Of a DNA stretch of 64,000 nucleotides, positions 10,186 through 18,818 are shown one piece after another. The notes below the pieces were generated by a model that was not told the origin of the DNA, ran no database searches, and worked only from the letters and a program-made list of their open reading frames with translations. Within the stretch, counting starts at the first letter, position 1; every line of letters starts with the position of its first letter. The stretch lies in assembly GCA_036386515.1 (NCBI GenBank), contig DASVVO010000084.1:68990-132989 (forward strand), in the 5' to 3' direction. The position numbers and the translations under genes were made by a program. The stretch is from JAIVJZ01 sp036386515. GTDB lineage: Bacteria > Acidobacteriota > Blastocatellia > Pyrinomonadales > Pyrinomonadaceae.

Positions 10186-10296
10186 GATGACGCTCGCATG
10201 TCAGAATCGTGAAGCGGTTTTGCTTTCCGTTGAAGATGCGTGCGTAACGCTTGCCGCGCGCGCACCCGTTTGTTCCTCCGCGCCGAACGCCTTTGT

Positions 10297-10325
10297 CTAT
10301 AACAGTCTTCGGTCGCCAGGGTCAA
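10297..10325 (-). promoter_or_regulatory. Candidate sigma-70-type promoter for the secreted protein at 9031-10185
   Basis: On the minus strand TTGACC (10320-10325), a 17-base spacer and TTATAG (10297-10302) lie about 110 bases before the start codon at 10185. Confidence 0.5.
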
Positions 10326-10453
10326 CGCCAGGGGGCGTGGGACGGCGATAGCCCGGCGCTTGATTGATTTATCAGGTCGTGAGATTCCGTGATTCGCGGG
10401 CGTTGAAAATCCCTTCAAGACCTTCGTGCTCATGGGCGTGGGCGACGGCGCAG

Positions 10454-12373
10454 CTAGGCGAGTTCCGCGAGTTCAGCCCAGCGTTCGAGGTCGCGCGCGA
10501 GTTGGACGGCGAGGGTTTCGCGTTCCACGAAGAGTTGATGAACGAGGTGCGCGTCGCTTGAGTTCGCGGCGAGTTGAATTTCGAGTTCGCCCTGCCGCAG
10601 TTCGGCCGCTTGAATGCGCGCCTCCAACTCCTCCAACTCCCGCTGCTCTTTGAAAGTGAGTTTGCGTTGAGCTTTCGGCGCGGACGAGGCGGCGGCCACC
10701 GCGCTCTCCTTTTTAACCGGCCGCGCGGGCGGGGCGAGCGCGCCGGAAGCCGCCGCCGTCGTCGCCTGTTCCTGCCGCTGTCGCGCTTCCAGAAAAGCGG
10801 TGTAGTTGCCGGGATACTCGCGCACCTCGCCGCCCGCCTCGAAGCGGAAGATGTGTTCGACCGTGCGGTCGAGAAAATAGCGGTCGTGACTGACGACGAC
10901 GAGGCAGCCGTTGAAGGCGTCGAGATAATCTTCGAGCGTGACCATGGTTTGAATGTCGAGGTCGTTGGTCGGCTCGTCCAATAGCAGAACGTTCGGCGCG
11001 CTCATCAGCACGCGCAGGAGATAGAGTCGCCGCCGTTCGCCGCCGGACAATTTCCCGATGGGCGCGTATTGCATCGCGCCGTTGAAGAGAAACTTTTCCA
11101 GCATTTGCCCGGCGGTGACTACCGAGCCGTCGGCGGTCTCGATGCGTTCGGCCACCTGGCGAATGTAGTCTATGACGCGCTCCCCTTCGTCGAGCGCGCG
11201 GTTCTCCTGATCGTAGTAGCCGAAGCGGACGGTTTGGCCGACTTCGAGCGAGCCGCGGTCGGGCTTCGTGCGGCCGGTGATGATCTCAAGCAGCGTGGTC
11301 TTGCCCGCGCCGTTCGGCCCGATGATGCCGATGCGGTCGCCGGGTTTCAGAATGTAGTTGAAGTTTTCGATGAGCGCGCGCCCGTCGTACGACTTGGCGA
11401 TGTCGCGCAACTCTAAAATCTTCTTGCCGATGCGGCTGGAGGAGACGGAGATGTCGAGTTCGACGCGCGCCGCGTCCTTCGGTTGCGCCATCAGACTCTC
11501 GGCGCGGTCGATGCGCGCTTTGGACTTGCGCGTGCGCGCCTTCGCGCCGCGACGCAGCCACGCCAATTCGCGCCGGATGAGCATCTCGCGCTTCTGCCCT
11601 TCGGCCGCGCGGGCGAGTTCCTGTTCCTCTTTCCGTTCGAGATAGTAGGCGTAGTTGCCGTCGAAGGCTTGCACCGCGCCGCGGTCGATTTCGATGATGC
11701 GCCCGGTCACGCGGTCGAGGAAATAGCGGTCGTGGGTCACGAGCAGCAGCGCGCCGCGATAGCGTGTGAGATAGGCTTCGAGCCAGGTGATGGTTTCGGC
11801 GTCGAGATGGTTGGTCGGTTCGTCGAGGATGAGCAGTTGCGGCTTCGAGATGAGGGCGTGGGCGAGTGCGACGCGTTTGCGCTGCCCGCCGGAGAGGGTG
11901 CCCATGAGGGCGGCGGTGTCTTGAATGCCGAGGCGGCTGAGGACGGCGCGCGCGTCCGTCTCCAACTCCCACGCGCCCGAAGCCTCCAACTCGTGCGCCA
12001 ACTCCGAGACGCGATTCAAACGCCGTTCGTCGTCCCCGTCGCCGGAGGCCAACGCCTGACAGGCGCGCTCGTAATCGAGCAGCAGTTTCGTCCGCGAGTC
12101 GCTGGCGGCGAAGACGGTGTCGAGCACGGTTTGCTGTGGGTCGTAGGGCGGGTTCTGCGGCAGGTAGCCGAGCGAGACGCCTTCGGCGAAGACGACCCGG
12201 CCGGTATCCGGTTGCTCCGCGCCCGCGATGAGACGCAGCAGCGTCGTTTTGCCCGAACCGTTCGCGCCGACCACGCCGATGCGGTCTTGGGAATCGAAGC
12301 CGAGCGTGACGTTTTGGAAGAGCGGCCTCAGCCCGTAGTTCTTGCTGAGCGACTCGATGGATAGAATATGCAT
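10454..12373 (-). CDS. uup: ABC-F family ATPase, Uup-like
   Basis: 639 residues and no membrane segment. There are two ABC cassettes: Walker A GANGSGKTT and signature LSGGQRKR in the first, GPNGAGKTT and LSGGERRR in the second. LDEPTNHLD and LDEPTNDLD are the Walker B blocks. The linker between the cassettes has the charged helical stretch (LAWLRRGAKARTRKSKARI) that contacts the ribosome or tRNA in ABC-F proteins. The C-terminal 90 residues form a predicted coiled coil (LEELEARIQAAELRQGELE), the DNA-binding tail that marks Uup. ABC-F proteins act on stalled or special ribosome states; Uup is also linked to transposon excision. The upstream region holds a twice-repeated TTTTAACCGA. Confidence 0.92.
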   Translation of the reverse strand: MHILSIESLSKNYGLRPLFQNVTLGFDSQDRIGVVGANGSGKTTLLRLIAGAEQPDTGRVVFAEGVSLGYLPQNPPYDPQQTVLDTVFAASDSRTKLLLDYERACQALASGDGDDERRLNRVSELAHELEASGAWELETDARAVLSRLGIQDTAALMGTLSGGQRKRVALAHALISKPQLLILDEPTNHLDAETITWLEAYLTRYRGALLLVTHDRYFLDRVTGRIIEIDRGAVQAFDGNYAYYLERKEEQELARAAEGQKREMLIRRELAWLRRGAKARTRKSKARIDRAESLMAQPKDAARVELDISVSSSRIGKKILELRDIAKSYDGRALIENFNYILKPGDRIGIIGPNGAGKTTLLEIITGRTKPDRGSLEVGQTVRFGYYDQENRALDEGERVIDYIRQVAERIETADGSVVTAGQMLEKFLFNGAMQYAPIGKLSGGERRRLYLLRVLMSAPNVLLLDEPTNDLDIQTMVTLEDYLDAFNGCLVVVSHDRYFLDRTVEHIFRFEAGGEVREYPGNYTAFLEARQRQEQATTAAASGALAPPARPVKKESAVAAASSAPKAQRKLTFKEQRELEELEARIQAAELRQGELEIQLAANSSDAHLVHQLFVERETLAVQLARDLERWAELAELA

Positions 12374-12505
12374 TGCCGGTCGGTTAAAATACTTCGGTTA
12401 AAATATTTGCGATAGACGCGAACACGCTACAATACTTTCTCGCTCAATCCAACGCACCGTTCGTTACGTAAATAGAGAGAGAAGTTGAACTAAAGAGGTG
12501 TGCGA

Positions 12506-13027
12506 ATGAATAGACGTTATTTTATCAAATCCGGTGCGACTCTCGGAGCGGCCGCCGTGCTCTTTAAACTGCCGCTCGCCGAAGCGTTGGCGCAGAGGGC
12601 GGCGCAGGGCGGCGCGGCCAATTTCAAAAAACTGTCGAAGACGGATGAAGAATGGAAGCGCACGCTGACGCCGGAGCAGTATCACGTCATGCGTGAGAAG
12701 GGGACGGAAGCTCCGGGGTCGAGTCCGCTGTTGAAGCACAAGGCGAAGGGCATCTACGCCTGCGCCGCTTGCGCTCTGCCCCTGTTCAGTTCGAGAACGA
12801 AGTATGATTCCCGCACTGGCTGGCCGAGTTTCTGGTCGCCCATCGCCAAACGAAACGTGCGCGAGGCGCGGGACGACGACGGCGGCATGACGCGCACCGA
12901 AGTCCTCTGTAACCGCTGCGACTCGCACCTCGGCCACGTCTTCGACGACGGCCCAGACCCGACCGGACTCCGTTACTGTATGAACGGCGTGGCGTTGAAA
13001 TTCGTGGCGGGCGCGACCCGCGCCTGA
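12506..13027 (+). CDS. msrB: Tat-exported methionine sulfoxide reductase B
   Basis: 173 residues. The ATG at 12506 (AAAGAGG 7 bases upstream) is preferred to a GTG two codons earlier. The N-terminus MNRRYFIKSGATLGAAAVLF is a twin-arginine signal, so the protein should be exported folded. The MsrB domain (from about residue 35) has the two zinc CxxC pairs CAAC and CNRC, the TGWPSF block, HLGHVFDDGP and the catalytic Cys in LRYCMNG. It reduces methionine-R-sulfoxide in envelope proteins. A second msrB without a signal follows after 47 bases. A TACAAT at 12428-12433 may be its -10, although no good -35 sits at the right distance. Confidence 0.94.
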   Translation: MNRRYFIKSGATLGAAAVLFKLPLAEALAQRAAQGGAANFKKLSKTDEEWKRTLTPEQYHVMREKGTEAPGSSPLLKHKAKGIYACAACALPLFSSRTKYDSRTGWPSFWSPIAKRNVREARDDDGGMTRTEVLCNRCDSHLGHVFDDGPDPTGLRYCMNGVALKFVAGATRA

Positions 13028-13074
13028 ACGCCCGCGCCGTGGGCTTTTGAATTGATGGAAGAAGGAAGCGAATC

Positions 13075-13473
13075 GTGACGAAAAAAGTGTTCAAGACCGA
13101 AGAGGAATGGCGTGCGACGCTGACGCCCGAACAGTATCGCGTCGCGCGACAAAAGGGGACGGAGCGCGCCTTCACCGGCGAGTATCACGACGCGAAGGAT
13201 GCGGGCACGTACAAGTGCGCCGCGTGCGGCAGCGAGTTGTTCAGTTCCGAAGCCAAGTTCGATTCGGGATGCGGGTGGCCGAGTTTCACCGCCCCGGCGA
13301 CGGCGGATAACGTCCGCACCGAGGTCGATACGAGCTACGGGATGGAGCGCACGGAAGTCATGTGCGCCGCGTGCGATTCGCACCTCGGCCACGTCTTTGA
13401 AGACGGGCCGCGGCCAACCGGCTTGCGCTATTGCATCAACTCGGTCGTGCTCAAGCTGGACAAGGAAGAGTGA
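13075..13473 (+). CDS. msrB: Cytosolic methionine sulfoxide reductase B
   Basis: 132 residues starting with GTG at 13075, preceded by GAAGGAAG. It is a complete MsrB domain: zinc pairs CAAC (in YKCAACG) and CAAC (in VMCAACDSHLGHVFEDGP), the GWPSF block and the catalytic Cys in LRYCINS. There is no export signal, so it should repair methionine-R-sulfoxide in the cytoplasm. It is a paralogue of the gene just upstream, most likely by tandem duplication followed by gain or loss of the Tat signal. Both probably share a transcript. Confidence 0.95.
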   Translation: MTKKVFKTEEEWRATLTPEQYRVARQKGTERAFTGEYHDAKDAGTYKCAACGSELFSSEAKFDSGCGWPSFTAPATADNVRTEVDTSYGMERTEVMCAACDSHLGHVFEDGPRPTGLRYCINSVVLKLDKEE

Positions 13474-13637
13474 CAGCCCGCGCGGCTCGCAACACACCCT
13501 TTCTTTGCATCACGAATATCGGCGAAGGGCGCGGCTCCTTCCTGCCCGCCTCAAAACATCGCGGGCAGACCTGACGGCGCGTCTCTCACTCTCAAACAGC
13601 CCGGCTCCACGACCGGCTTCACGTTCCAATTCCGGCC

Positions 13638-14402
13638 ATGACAAATATTTCAACCATCGGTATTCTCGGCGGGATGGGGCCGGAAGCGACGAATCAACTG
13701 TGTGCGTTGATCACGGCGCACACGTCGGTCGGCCGAGATCAGGATCACGTTCCGGTCATCACCTTCAATAATTCTCTCATCCCCGACCGGGTGCGCGCGG
13801 CCTACGGCGGCGGCGAGAGTCCGGTGCCGGAAATGATTCGGACGGCGCGCGTCCTGGAGCAAGCGGGCGCGGACTTCCTCCTCATGCCGTGCAATCTCGC
13901 GCACCTCTTTTGGGAAGACGTGCAGGCCGCCGTCCGTATCCCGCTTCTTCACCTGATCGATGAGACGGTCGCATACATCGCCGCGCACTATCCGCAGTGT
14001 CGGCAGGTTGGCATCCTGGCTTCGACGCCGACGCTCGACAGCGGCCTCTATCATCGCTCGTTGCAAAAACACGACCGGCGTCTCCTCGCGCCGGAGGCCG
14101 ACGAACAGGCGGAGTGTGTGATGAAAGCGATCTATGGCGGCCAGGGCATCAAGTGCGGTTACAAGGATGAGCCGCGCGCTTTGTTGACGGGGGCGGCCGA
14201 GCGTCTCACGGCGGCGGGCGCGGAGTTGATCATCGCCGGTTGCACGGAAGTTTCGCTCGTGCTCTCTTCCGCCAACTCGCCCTTCAACGTGATCGACCCC
14301 CTGGAGATCATCGCCCGCGTCGCCGTCGCACGCGCAGGCGGGTCAGACAGCGAAGGCGCGCAGGCCGTATCTTCCGCCGCGCCTGCCGGCACGGAAGCGT
14401 GA
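13638..14402 (+). CDS. Aspartate/glutamate racemase-family amino acid racemase
   Basis: 254 residues of the PLP-independent two-cysteine racemase family. The N-terminus IGILGGMGPEATNQL is diagnostic, and the two acid/base cysteines are Cys85 in LMPCNLAH and Cys202 in IAGCTEVSL. It should interconvert the L and D forms of an acidic or broader amino acid in the cytoplasm. Substrate cannot be settled from sequence: besides Asp or Glu, RacX/YgeA-type broad enzymes have the same motifs. The C-terminal tail is Ala/Ser-rich and probably disordered. An ATP-grasp ligase starts 29 bases after its stop, which suggests that the D-amino acid is passed to a peptide or amide bond-forming step. Confidence 0.9.
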   Translation: MTNISTIGILGGMGPEATNQLCALITAHTSVGRDQDHVPVITFNNSLIPDRVRAAYGGGESPVPEMIRTARVLEQAGADFLLMPCNLAHLFWEDVQAAVRIPLLHLIDETVAYIAAHYPQCRQVGILASTPTLDSGLYHRSLQKHDRRLLAPEADEQAECVMKAIYGGQGIKCGYKDEPRALLTGAAERLTAAGAELIIAGCTEVSLVLSSANSPFNVIDPLEIIARVAVARAGGSDSEGAQAVSSAAPAGTEA

Positions 14403-14431
14403 GATAAGTCTCTTTGCGCGAGGTAAAGATC

Positions 14432-15376
14432 ATGAGCAACATTTTATTGACGTTGGCGGAAGAGAGGGAGTTGACGCGCGACGATTATTTCGCCGTGAAG
14501 TTAAAAGTTGACGACGGCGACTGTTACGATTTTTCCCGCGCGCTCCAGACCCTGGGACACGAAGTGTTTTTCGCCAACTGGGACGATCTCGACGGGCGCG
14601 AGTTCACGCGCCTGTTCCACGATAACGCGCGCCGGTTCATCACGCCGCCGCCGCTCGCGAGCATGGACTTGATTTTCGTCTACAAGATGGAAGGGTTCTA
14701 CTTCGACCTCCCTCGATTTTTTCGGATGGTGCAGACGTTTGCGGAGGCCGCCCCGCTCGTCGTCAACGACCCGGAGACGATCAGGCACAACATAGACAAG
14801 CGATACCTCCTTGAGTTGGAACGGCGAGGGATTCTCATTCCCCCAACGCAGTTGTTGAATGATTCGGTGCGGGAGCGTCTAGAGCGGGGCGAGGCGTTCG
14901 TGCTCAAACCGATTAGCGGCGAGCGCGGCCGGGACGTGATGCTCGTCAAAACACCCGGCGAACTGGCCGCCGTCGCGGGGCGCGAGGATGAGTATCTGGC
15001 GCAGGACTTTATTGCGGGCGTGGGGGCGGGTGAGCGAAGTTTGGTCTTCCTCGGTCATGAATATCAGCACGCGTTCATGCGCCGACCCTCCGACCCGCGA
15101 GAGTTTCGCTGTAACGAATCGCAGGGCGGAACGGTTGCGCTCTACGAGCCGACCGCGACGGAGATGGATTTTGCCCTGAAGACGCTCGACGCCTACGAAT
15201 CTCTCGGCTGTCCCATCCACTACAGCCGCATCGACCTGATCCAGAGCGAACGCGGGACGATGCTGATGGAGGCGGAACTCATCAACCCCTCCATCTTCGC
15301 GTGCTATTTCGACCGTGGGGAAGTGTTCGGGAAAAAGATCGCCGCGTATTTTGACAGCCTGCTCAAACATCACTAA
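14432..15376 (+). CDS. ATP-grasp ligase, glutathione synthetase/RimK-like
   Basis: 314 residues; the ATG at 14432 has GAGG 8 bases upstream. The N-terminal domain (1-110) carries LMxLAEE-like and DLIFVYKMEGFYFDLPR elements as in the pre-ATP-grasp domain of GshB-like proteins. DPETIRHNIDKRYLLEL introduces the ATP-grasp fold. FVLKPISGERGRDVML is the ATP lysine and glycine loop, and the metal-binding end reads MEAELINPSIF, with Glu and Asn ligands. It should couple ATP hydrolysis to acylphosphate and amide formation between a carboxylate and an amine; both substrates are unknown. It sits 29 bases after the racemase in an apparent operon and is not close enough to GshB or Ddl to use those names. 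Confidence 0.85.
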   Translation: MSNILLTLAEERELTRDDYFAVKLKVDDGDCYDFSRALQTLGHEVFFANWDDLDGREFTRLFHDNARRFITPPPLASMDLIFVYKMEGFYFDLPRFFRMVQTFAEAAPLVVNDPETIRHNIDKRYLLELERRGILIPPTQLLNDSVRERLERGEAFVLKPISGERGRDVMLVKTPGELAAVAGREDEYLAQDFIAGVGAGERSLVFLGHEYQHAFMRRPSDPREFRCNESQGGTVALYEPTATEMDFALKTLDAYESLGCPIHYSRIDLIQSERGTMLMEAELINPSIFACYFDRGEVFGKKIAAYFDSLLKHH

Positions 15377-15410
15377 GGCGCAAGCTGCGAACATCCGACG
15401 CCGCGTGAAA

Positions 15411-15446
15411 AATGGCCTGAAGGGGTAGTTGCCCCTTCAGGCCATT
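15411..15446 (-). terminator. Rho-independent terminator for the six-haem cytochrome gene
   Basis: AATGGCCTGAAGGGG (15411-15425) pairs perfectly with 15432-15446 across a 6-base loop. On the minus strand the stem is followed by TTTTTC, so it fits the gene whose stop lies at 15509. It also separates that gene from the convergent ATP-grasp gene. Confidence 0.85.
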
Positions 15447-15508
15447 CGTTACACGGGCGAGGCGGTCGCCGCCGCTGTTGGCTGCGGTCTCGCCGTGGCT
15501 GGTCGAGT

Positions 15509-18433
15509 TTAGCGAAGCGTCTGAGGCCGCGAGCCGACGACTAACAGCTTCCAGTCTTTGATGGGCGCTTCGTTCAGGAACAGACGCCACCTCGGATCAA
15601 TGTAGTTCACGTTCAGGTTGGTGGCGTAATACTTGAGAGAGTTCGTAAACTGGCCGTTGGGCGCGTTGGCGTAGCGTTGTTCGAGATAGTAGGGCGGGAT
15701 GGTCTGGTAATAGATCGCCGCCGAGACGGTGACGGGGGCTGTGATGCCCGCGTCGAGCGGAACTTCGTAGGTCACCACGTCCGTGCCGCTGCCGTCGAAG
15801 TAGCCGGGGTTCGTGGCCTTCGACACGCCGCCGGGGGCGGTGTGTTTCGCGTCCGGGCCGTCTTCCCTCCATCCCTGCGGCATCAAGCGATTGTCTTTGA
15901 CCTGATCGGCCAGGCTCAGGAAGCTCGTCGTGAAATTGCCGTTGGCGTCGCGCACGAGTTCCTCGTAAATCTGCACCTGACTCTCGCTGTTGATGATGTC
16001 GTAATGCGGCTGAAACAACTGCTGCGGGTTGGTCGTCTTGGCAAACGATTCGGTGATGAGCGGTTTGAACTGCGCGCCCTTCCAAATGCCGATGACGCCC
16101 TTGTCGTTCGTCGCGCCCGAAACCCAGTAAGGCTTGCCCCCGACGTTCACGCGAAACTCGATGAAGGCGCGCCGGAAACTCACGCCGGAGGGGAACCTGT
16201 GACCGGCGAGATTGGTAACTTTGACTTGCGCGCTCAGCCCTTTCGGCGTGCGCTTGAGCGCGCCGACCTCGACCTGCGCGGTTTCGTTGCGCGCCATTTC
16301 GAGCGCGGCTTTTTTGGTCACCAGCATGCTGGGGACGGGGTTGCCGTAGGTCGCCATCGGGTCGAAGAACGGCGCGGAGTTGCCGCTGTAGTTGACGCTC
16401 GAAATGCCGAGCGGCGCGGAGAACTGGTTGAACATCTCCATGACGAACAGATTCAGACCGACGAGCGTGTGGCGCGAATAGTCGCCTTCGGCATTCCCGC
16501 CGCGCACGCGCAGGTGTATCTCCTCGTCGGGCGCGCGGAATTCCACGGCCGGGAAAGTCTCATCCTCGATGCTGGCGATCTTGAACTTCAACTGCTCGCC
16601 GGTCTTGCTCGGATAGCGGCCGGGCATGTGGCACTGCTGGCACGACTGCGCCGTCTCGCGGTTCACGGGCGGCAGTTCATCCTGATACTTGCTGTTGCGC
16701 CATTCGAGATAGGTGTTCTGCTCGTGCTCGACTTTCTGGTTGGGGTTGGTGAAGACGTTGTCGCCCGGCGTATACGGTTTGCCCGGCGTGAGCACGGGCA
16801 GGATGACGGTGTGACACGAGCCGCACAGAGCGGACTTGTGAATCTGATTCGCCTTCGTCTTGAGCGGCGTCAGGCCGAGAGAGTTCTTCATGGGGACGGT
16901 GGCGACATCCTCGAAGGGGCCGAAAATCTCGTCGGCCGCGCCCGTCTTGAACTTGCCGGTATAGGTTGCGGGCGTGCCAAGTCCCTCGTCGGAGATGTGA
17001 TGGCAGACGGCGCAGGAGATGCCATCGCGCGCGAGCGCGCCGTATTTGGCGAAGGGCTGCGCCGGGGTTTGGTCGGCGATTTGATCGAGATATTCCAACT
17101 TGAATTGGTCGCGCAGCCCCGTGTCGAGCGTGAGTTGACGCTGCCCCATGATGCCGTGGCAACTGAGACAGGTGTTGACGATCTGATCCTTGATGTTGGG
17201 GTAGAGGTTCAACTCGGTTTCCAACTGTGAGAAGAAGACCGGATCGCGTCCGGCCAGGCCCATCATAGACGAACGCCACTCGCTGTAAGGCGACAGGTTC
17301 AGGTCTAACTCGGGCGAGGGCGTGGGCGAGGGGCTGGCGGGAATCTTATTGTAGATTTGAGGATAGATCATGTTCGGCATCGACGGATTGTTCTGCGTCG
17401 CATCGTGGCAGCCGATACATTGATTCGAGGTGATGAACATTTGCGCTTTTTGCGACTGCGGCCGCTGCACTGCCGTGTCGTACCACTCGGACACCATCTG
17501 CTTCGGCGTGGGAAGCGCGGAAGGCGCGCCCCCGGTTCGATGCGCCGGCGCGGTGAGCAGGCGCGCGCCTCCGGCCGCGTCTTTTAAATTGTCAGCCCCG
17601 TCGGCCGACCGCTTCATGTGGACGGCAATGTCCTCCTCCGGGGTGAGCCTGCGCGACGACGGGGCGATCTGCGCTCGCGGCATCGCCTGACGACCCGTCG
17701 CCGTCTGCGGCGCGTCGAGTTGTCTGGGCGGCATCGTCGGGTTGAAAGTGATCGAGTCGCCGAGGATGTTGTTGAGCGTGGAGAAGGTCAGTTCGGTCTT
17801 GGCGGAAGCGTGGCAGTTGACGCAGTAGAGGCCGAACCCGGCGTTCGGATACATGGCATAACTAACCGGGTTGGCGTCGCTCCAGAACCAGCCGTCGTAG
17901 GAACCCTTTTTGTCTTTGACCATGATCGCCAGACCCTTACACCGGTATGGGTCGTTGTTGCCGGAGGGGGCGTTGCATTTGATGTGCGGGTCGGCGTTTT
18001 GCTGCGCCGGGGCGGGGTACATCTCCTTGATGATCGTGCCGCCGTCGGCGATTTCGCCCTCTTTCCGGTCGCTCTCCTTGCCGCTGCCCAGCCACTTCAC
18101 GATCTCGGGCGAGTAGTAAACCCTGACGGCGTTGTGCGTGCCGTAATATTTGCCGCCGAGGTATGCGCCGGTGTCGCGGATTTCCCAATCCGCTTTCCAA
18201 CCGGGGTCGGTTTTATAACACTCGTTGTTGACGTAATCGCTCAGGAGTTGTTCGTAGGCCGCCGTCCCGATTTGGCTGGGCAATTGACGCAGCGGCCACC
18301 CGCAACCCTTCTGCGGCGCGCCCGACTGGGCGGAGGCAACCTCGACCCCGTATCCGGCGGGGTTGAAAACAATGTAGACGGCGATGAAAAGAAGGAAGAA
18401 GAAACAGCAGGTCAGGGTTTTCGCGAGCTTCAA
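15509..18433 (-). CDS. Exported six-haem cytochrome c, large
   Basis: 974 residues if translation starts at the TTG at 18433, which follows GAGGAGG by 5 bases and begins a signal/anchor (KLAKTLTCCFFFLLFIAVYIVF). The open frame continues 51 codons further upstream without a better start. Six CXXCH haem sites are at Cys204, 339, 422, 474, 537 and 598; the C-terminal 370 residues have none and look like a beta-rich domain. Residues 60-200 contain paired aromatic and Cys elements typical of cytochrome P460-like or large periplasmic cytochromes. It is likely to move electrons in the periplasm or outer membrane, but the partner and substrate are unknown. A strong promoter (18668-18696) and a terminator (15411-15446) make it a single-gene unit. 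Confidence 0.88.
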   Translation of the reverse strand: MKLAKTLTCCFFFLLFIAVYIVFNPAGYGVEVASAQSGAPQKGCGWPLRQLPSQIGTAAYEQLLSDYVNNECYKTDPGWKADWEIRDTGAYLGGKYYGTHNAVRVYYSPEIVKWLGSGKESDRKEGEIADGGTIIKEMYPAPAQQNADPHIKCNAPSGNNDPYRCKGLAIMVKDKKGSYDGWFWSDANPVSYAMYPNAGFGLYCVNCHASAKTELTFSTLNNILGDSITFNPTMPPRQLDAPQTATGRQAMPRAQIAPSSRRLTPEEDIAVHMKRSADGADNLKDAAGGARLLTAPAHRTGGAPSALPTPKQMVSEWYDTAVQRPQSQKAQMFITSNQCIGCHDATQNNPSMPNMIYPQIYNKIPASPSPTPSPELDLNLSPYSEWRSSMMGLAGRDPVFFSQLETELNLYPNIKDQIVNTCLSCHGIMGQRQLTLDTGLRDQFKLEYLDQIADQTPAQPFAKYGALARDGISCAVCHHISDEGLGTPATYTGKFKTGAADEIFGPFEDVATVPMKNSLGLTPLKTKANQIHKSALCGSCHTVILPVLTPGKPYTPGDNVFTNPNQKVEHEQNTYLEWRNSKYQDELPPVNRETAQSCQQCHMPGRYPSKTGEQLKFKIASIEDETFPAVEFRAPDEEIHLRVRGGNAEGDYSRHTLVGLNLFVMEMFNQFSAPLGISSVNYSGNSAPFFDPMATYGNPVPSMLVTKKAALEMARNETAQVEVGALKRTPKGLSAQVKVTNLAGHRFPSGVSFRRAFIEFRVNVGGKPYWVSGATNDKGVIGIWKGAQFKPLITESFAKTTNPQQLFQPHYDIINSESQVQIYEELVRDANGNFTTSFLSLADQVKDNRLMPQGWREDGPDAKHTAPGGVSKATNPGYFDGSGTDVVTYEVPLDAGITAPVTVSAAIYYQTIPPYYLEQRYANAPNGQFTNSLKYYATNLNVNYIDPRWRLFLNEAPIKDWKLLVVGSRPQTLR

Positions 18434-18818
18434 TCCGGCCTCCTCAAGGGGAAAGGGAACACTCTTTATTTCACGTTTGACTCCGCCAGGCGAACATGGT
18501 GTGCGGCATGCTCGGGGCGGCGCAAGAGTAGTTGGCGGTGAGAACAACGCGTCAGGCTGAAACTCAGATGAGACCCAGCCCCTCACGGGCTACCCTGCTG
18601 GATAATAATGTGCGTAGAAGATCAGACTGGCTGAGTGCGAGATTGTCTAAATGAGCAAGTCGCTGACACTGTATGAGGCTTCACCCTGGCTGTCAACACT
18701 TTTTACTGGCGGGGTCGTCGAGCCACGCCGCAACGGGATGCGGCCGCCGGGGGACATAACTTCGCCGAACGGGGAACTTTTAGCGGAACCGCGAGCGAAA
18801 CGTTGAACGGGGAAATGT
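18434..18818. other. 385-base promoter and leader region of the cytochrome gene
   Basis: No gene is supported here. It contains the strong minus-strand promoter at 18668-18696 and a leader of about 225 bases to the TTG start. Two candidate earlier starts in the same frame (GTG at 18481, ATG at 18586) have no ribosome site. Confidence 0.6.
18668..18696 (-). promoter_or_regulatory. Strong sigma-70-type promoter for the six-haem cytochrome
   Basis: On the minus strand a perfect TTGACA (18691-18696), a 17-base spacer and TACAGT (18668-18673) lie about 235 bases before the proposed TTG start at 18433. Confidence 0.65.

Noticed and set aside
18434..18586. Longer N-terminus for the six-haem cytochrome (start at ATG 18586 or GTG 18481)
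   Set aside because: Neither has a ribosome site and both would put 16-51 extra residues in front of the signal helix; the TTG with GAGGAGG is preferred.
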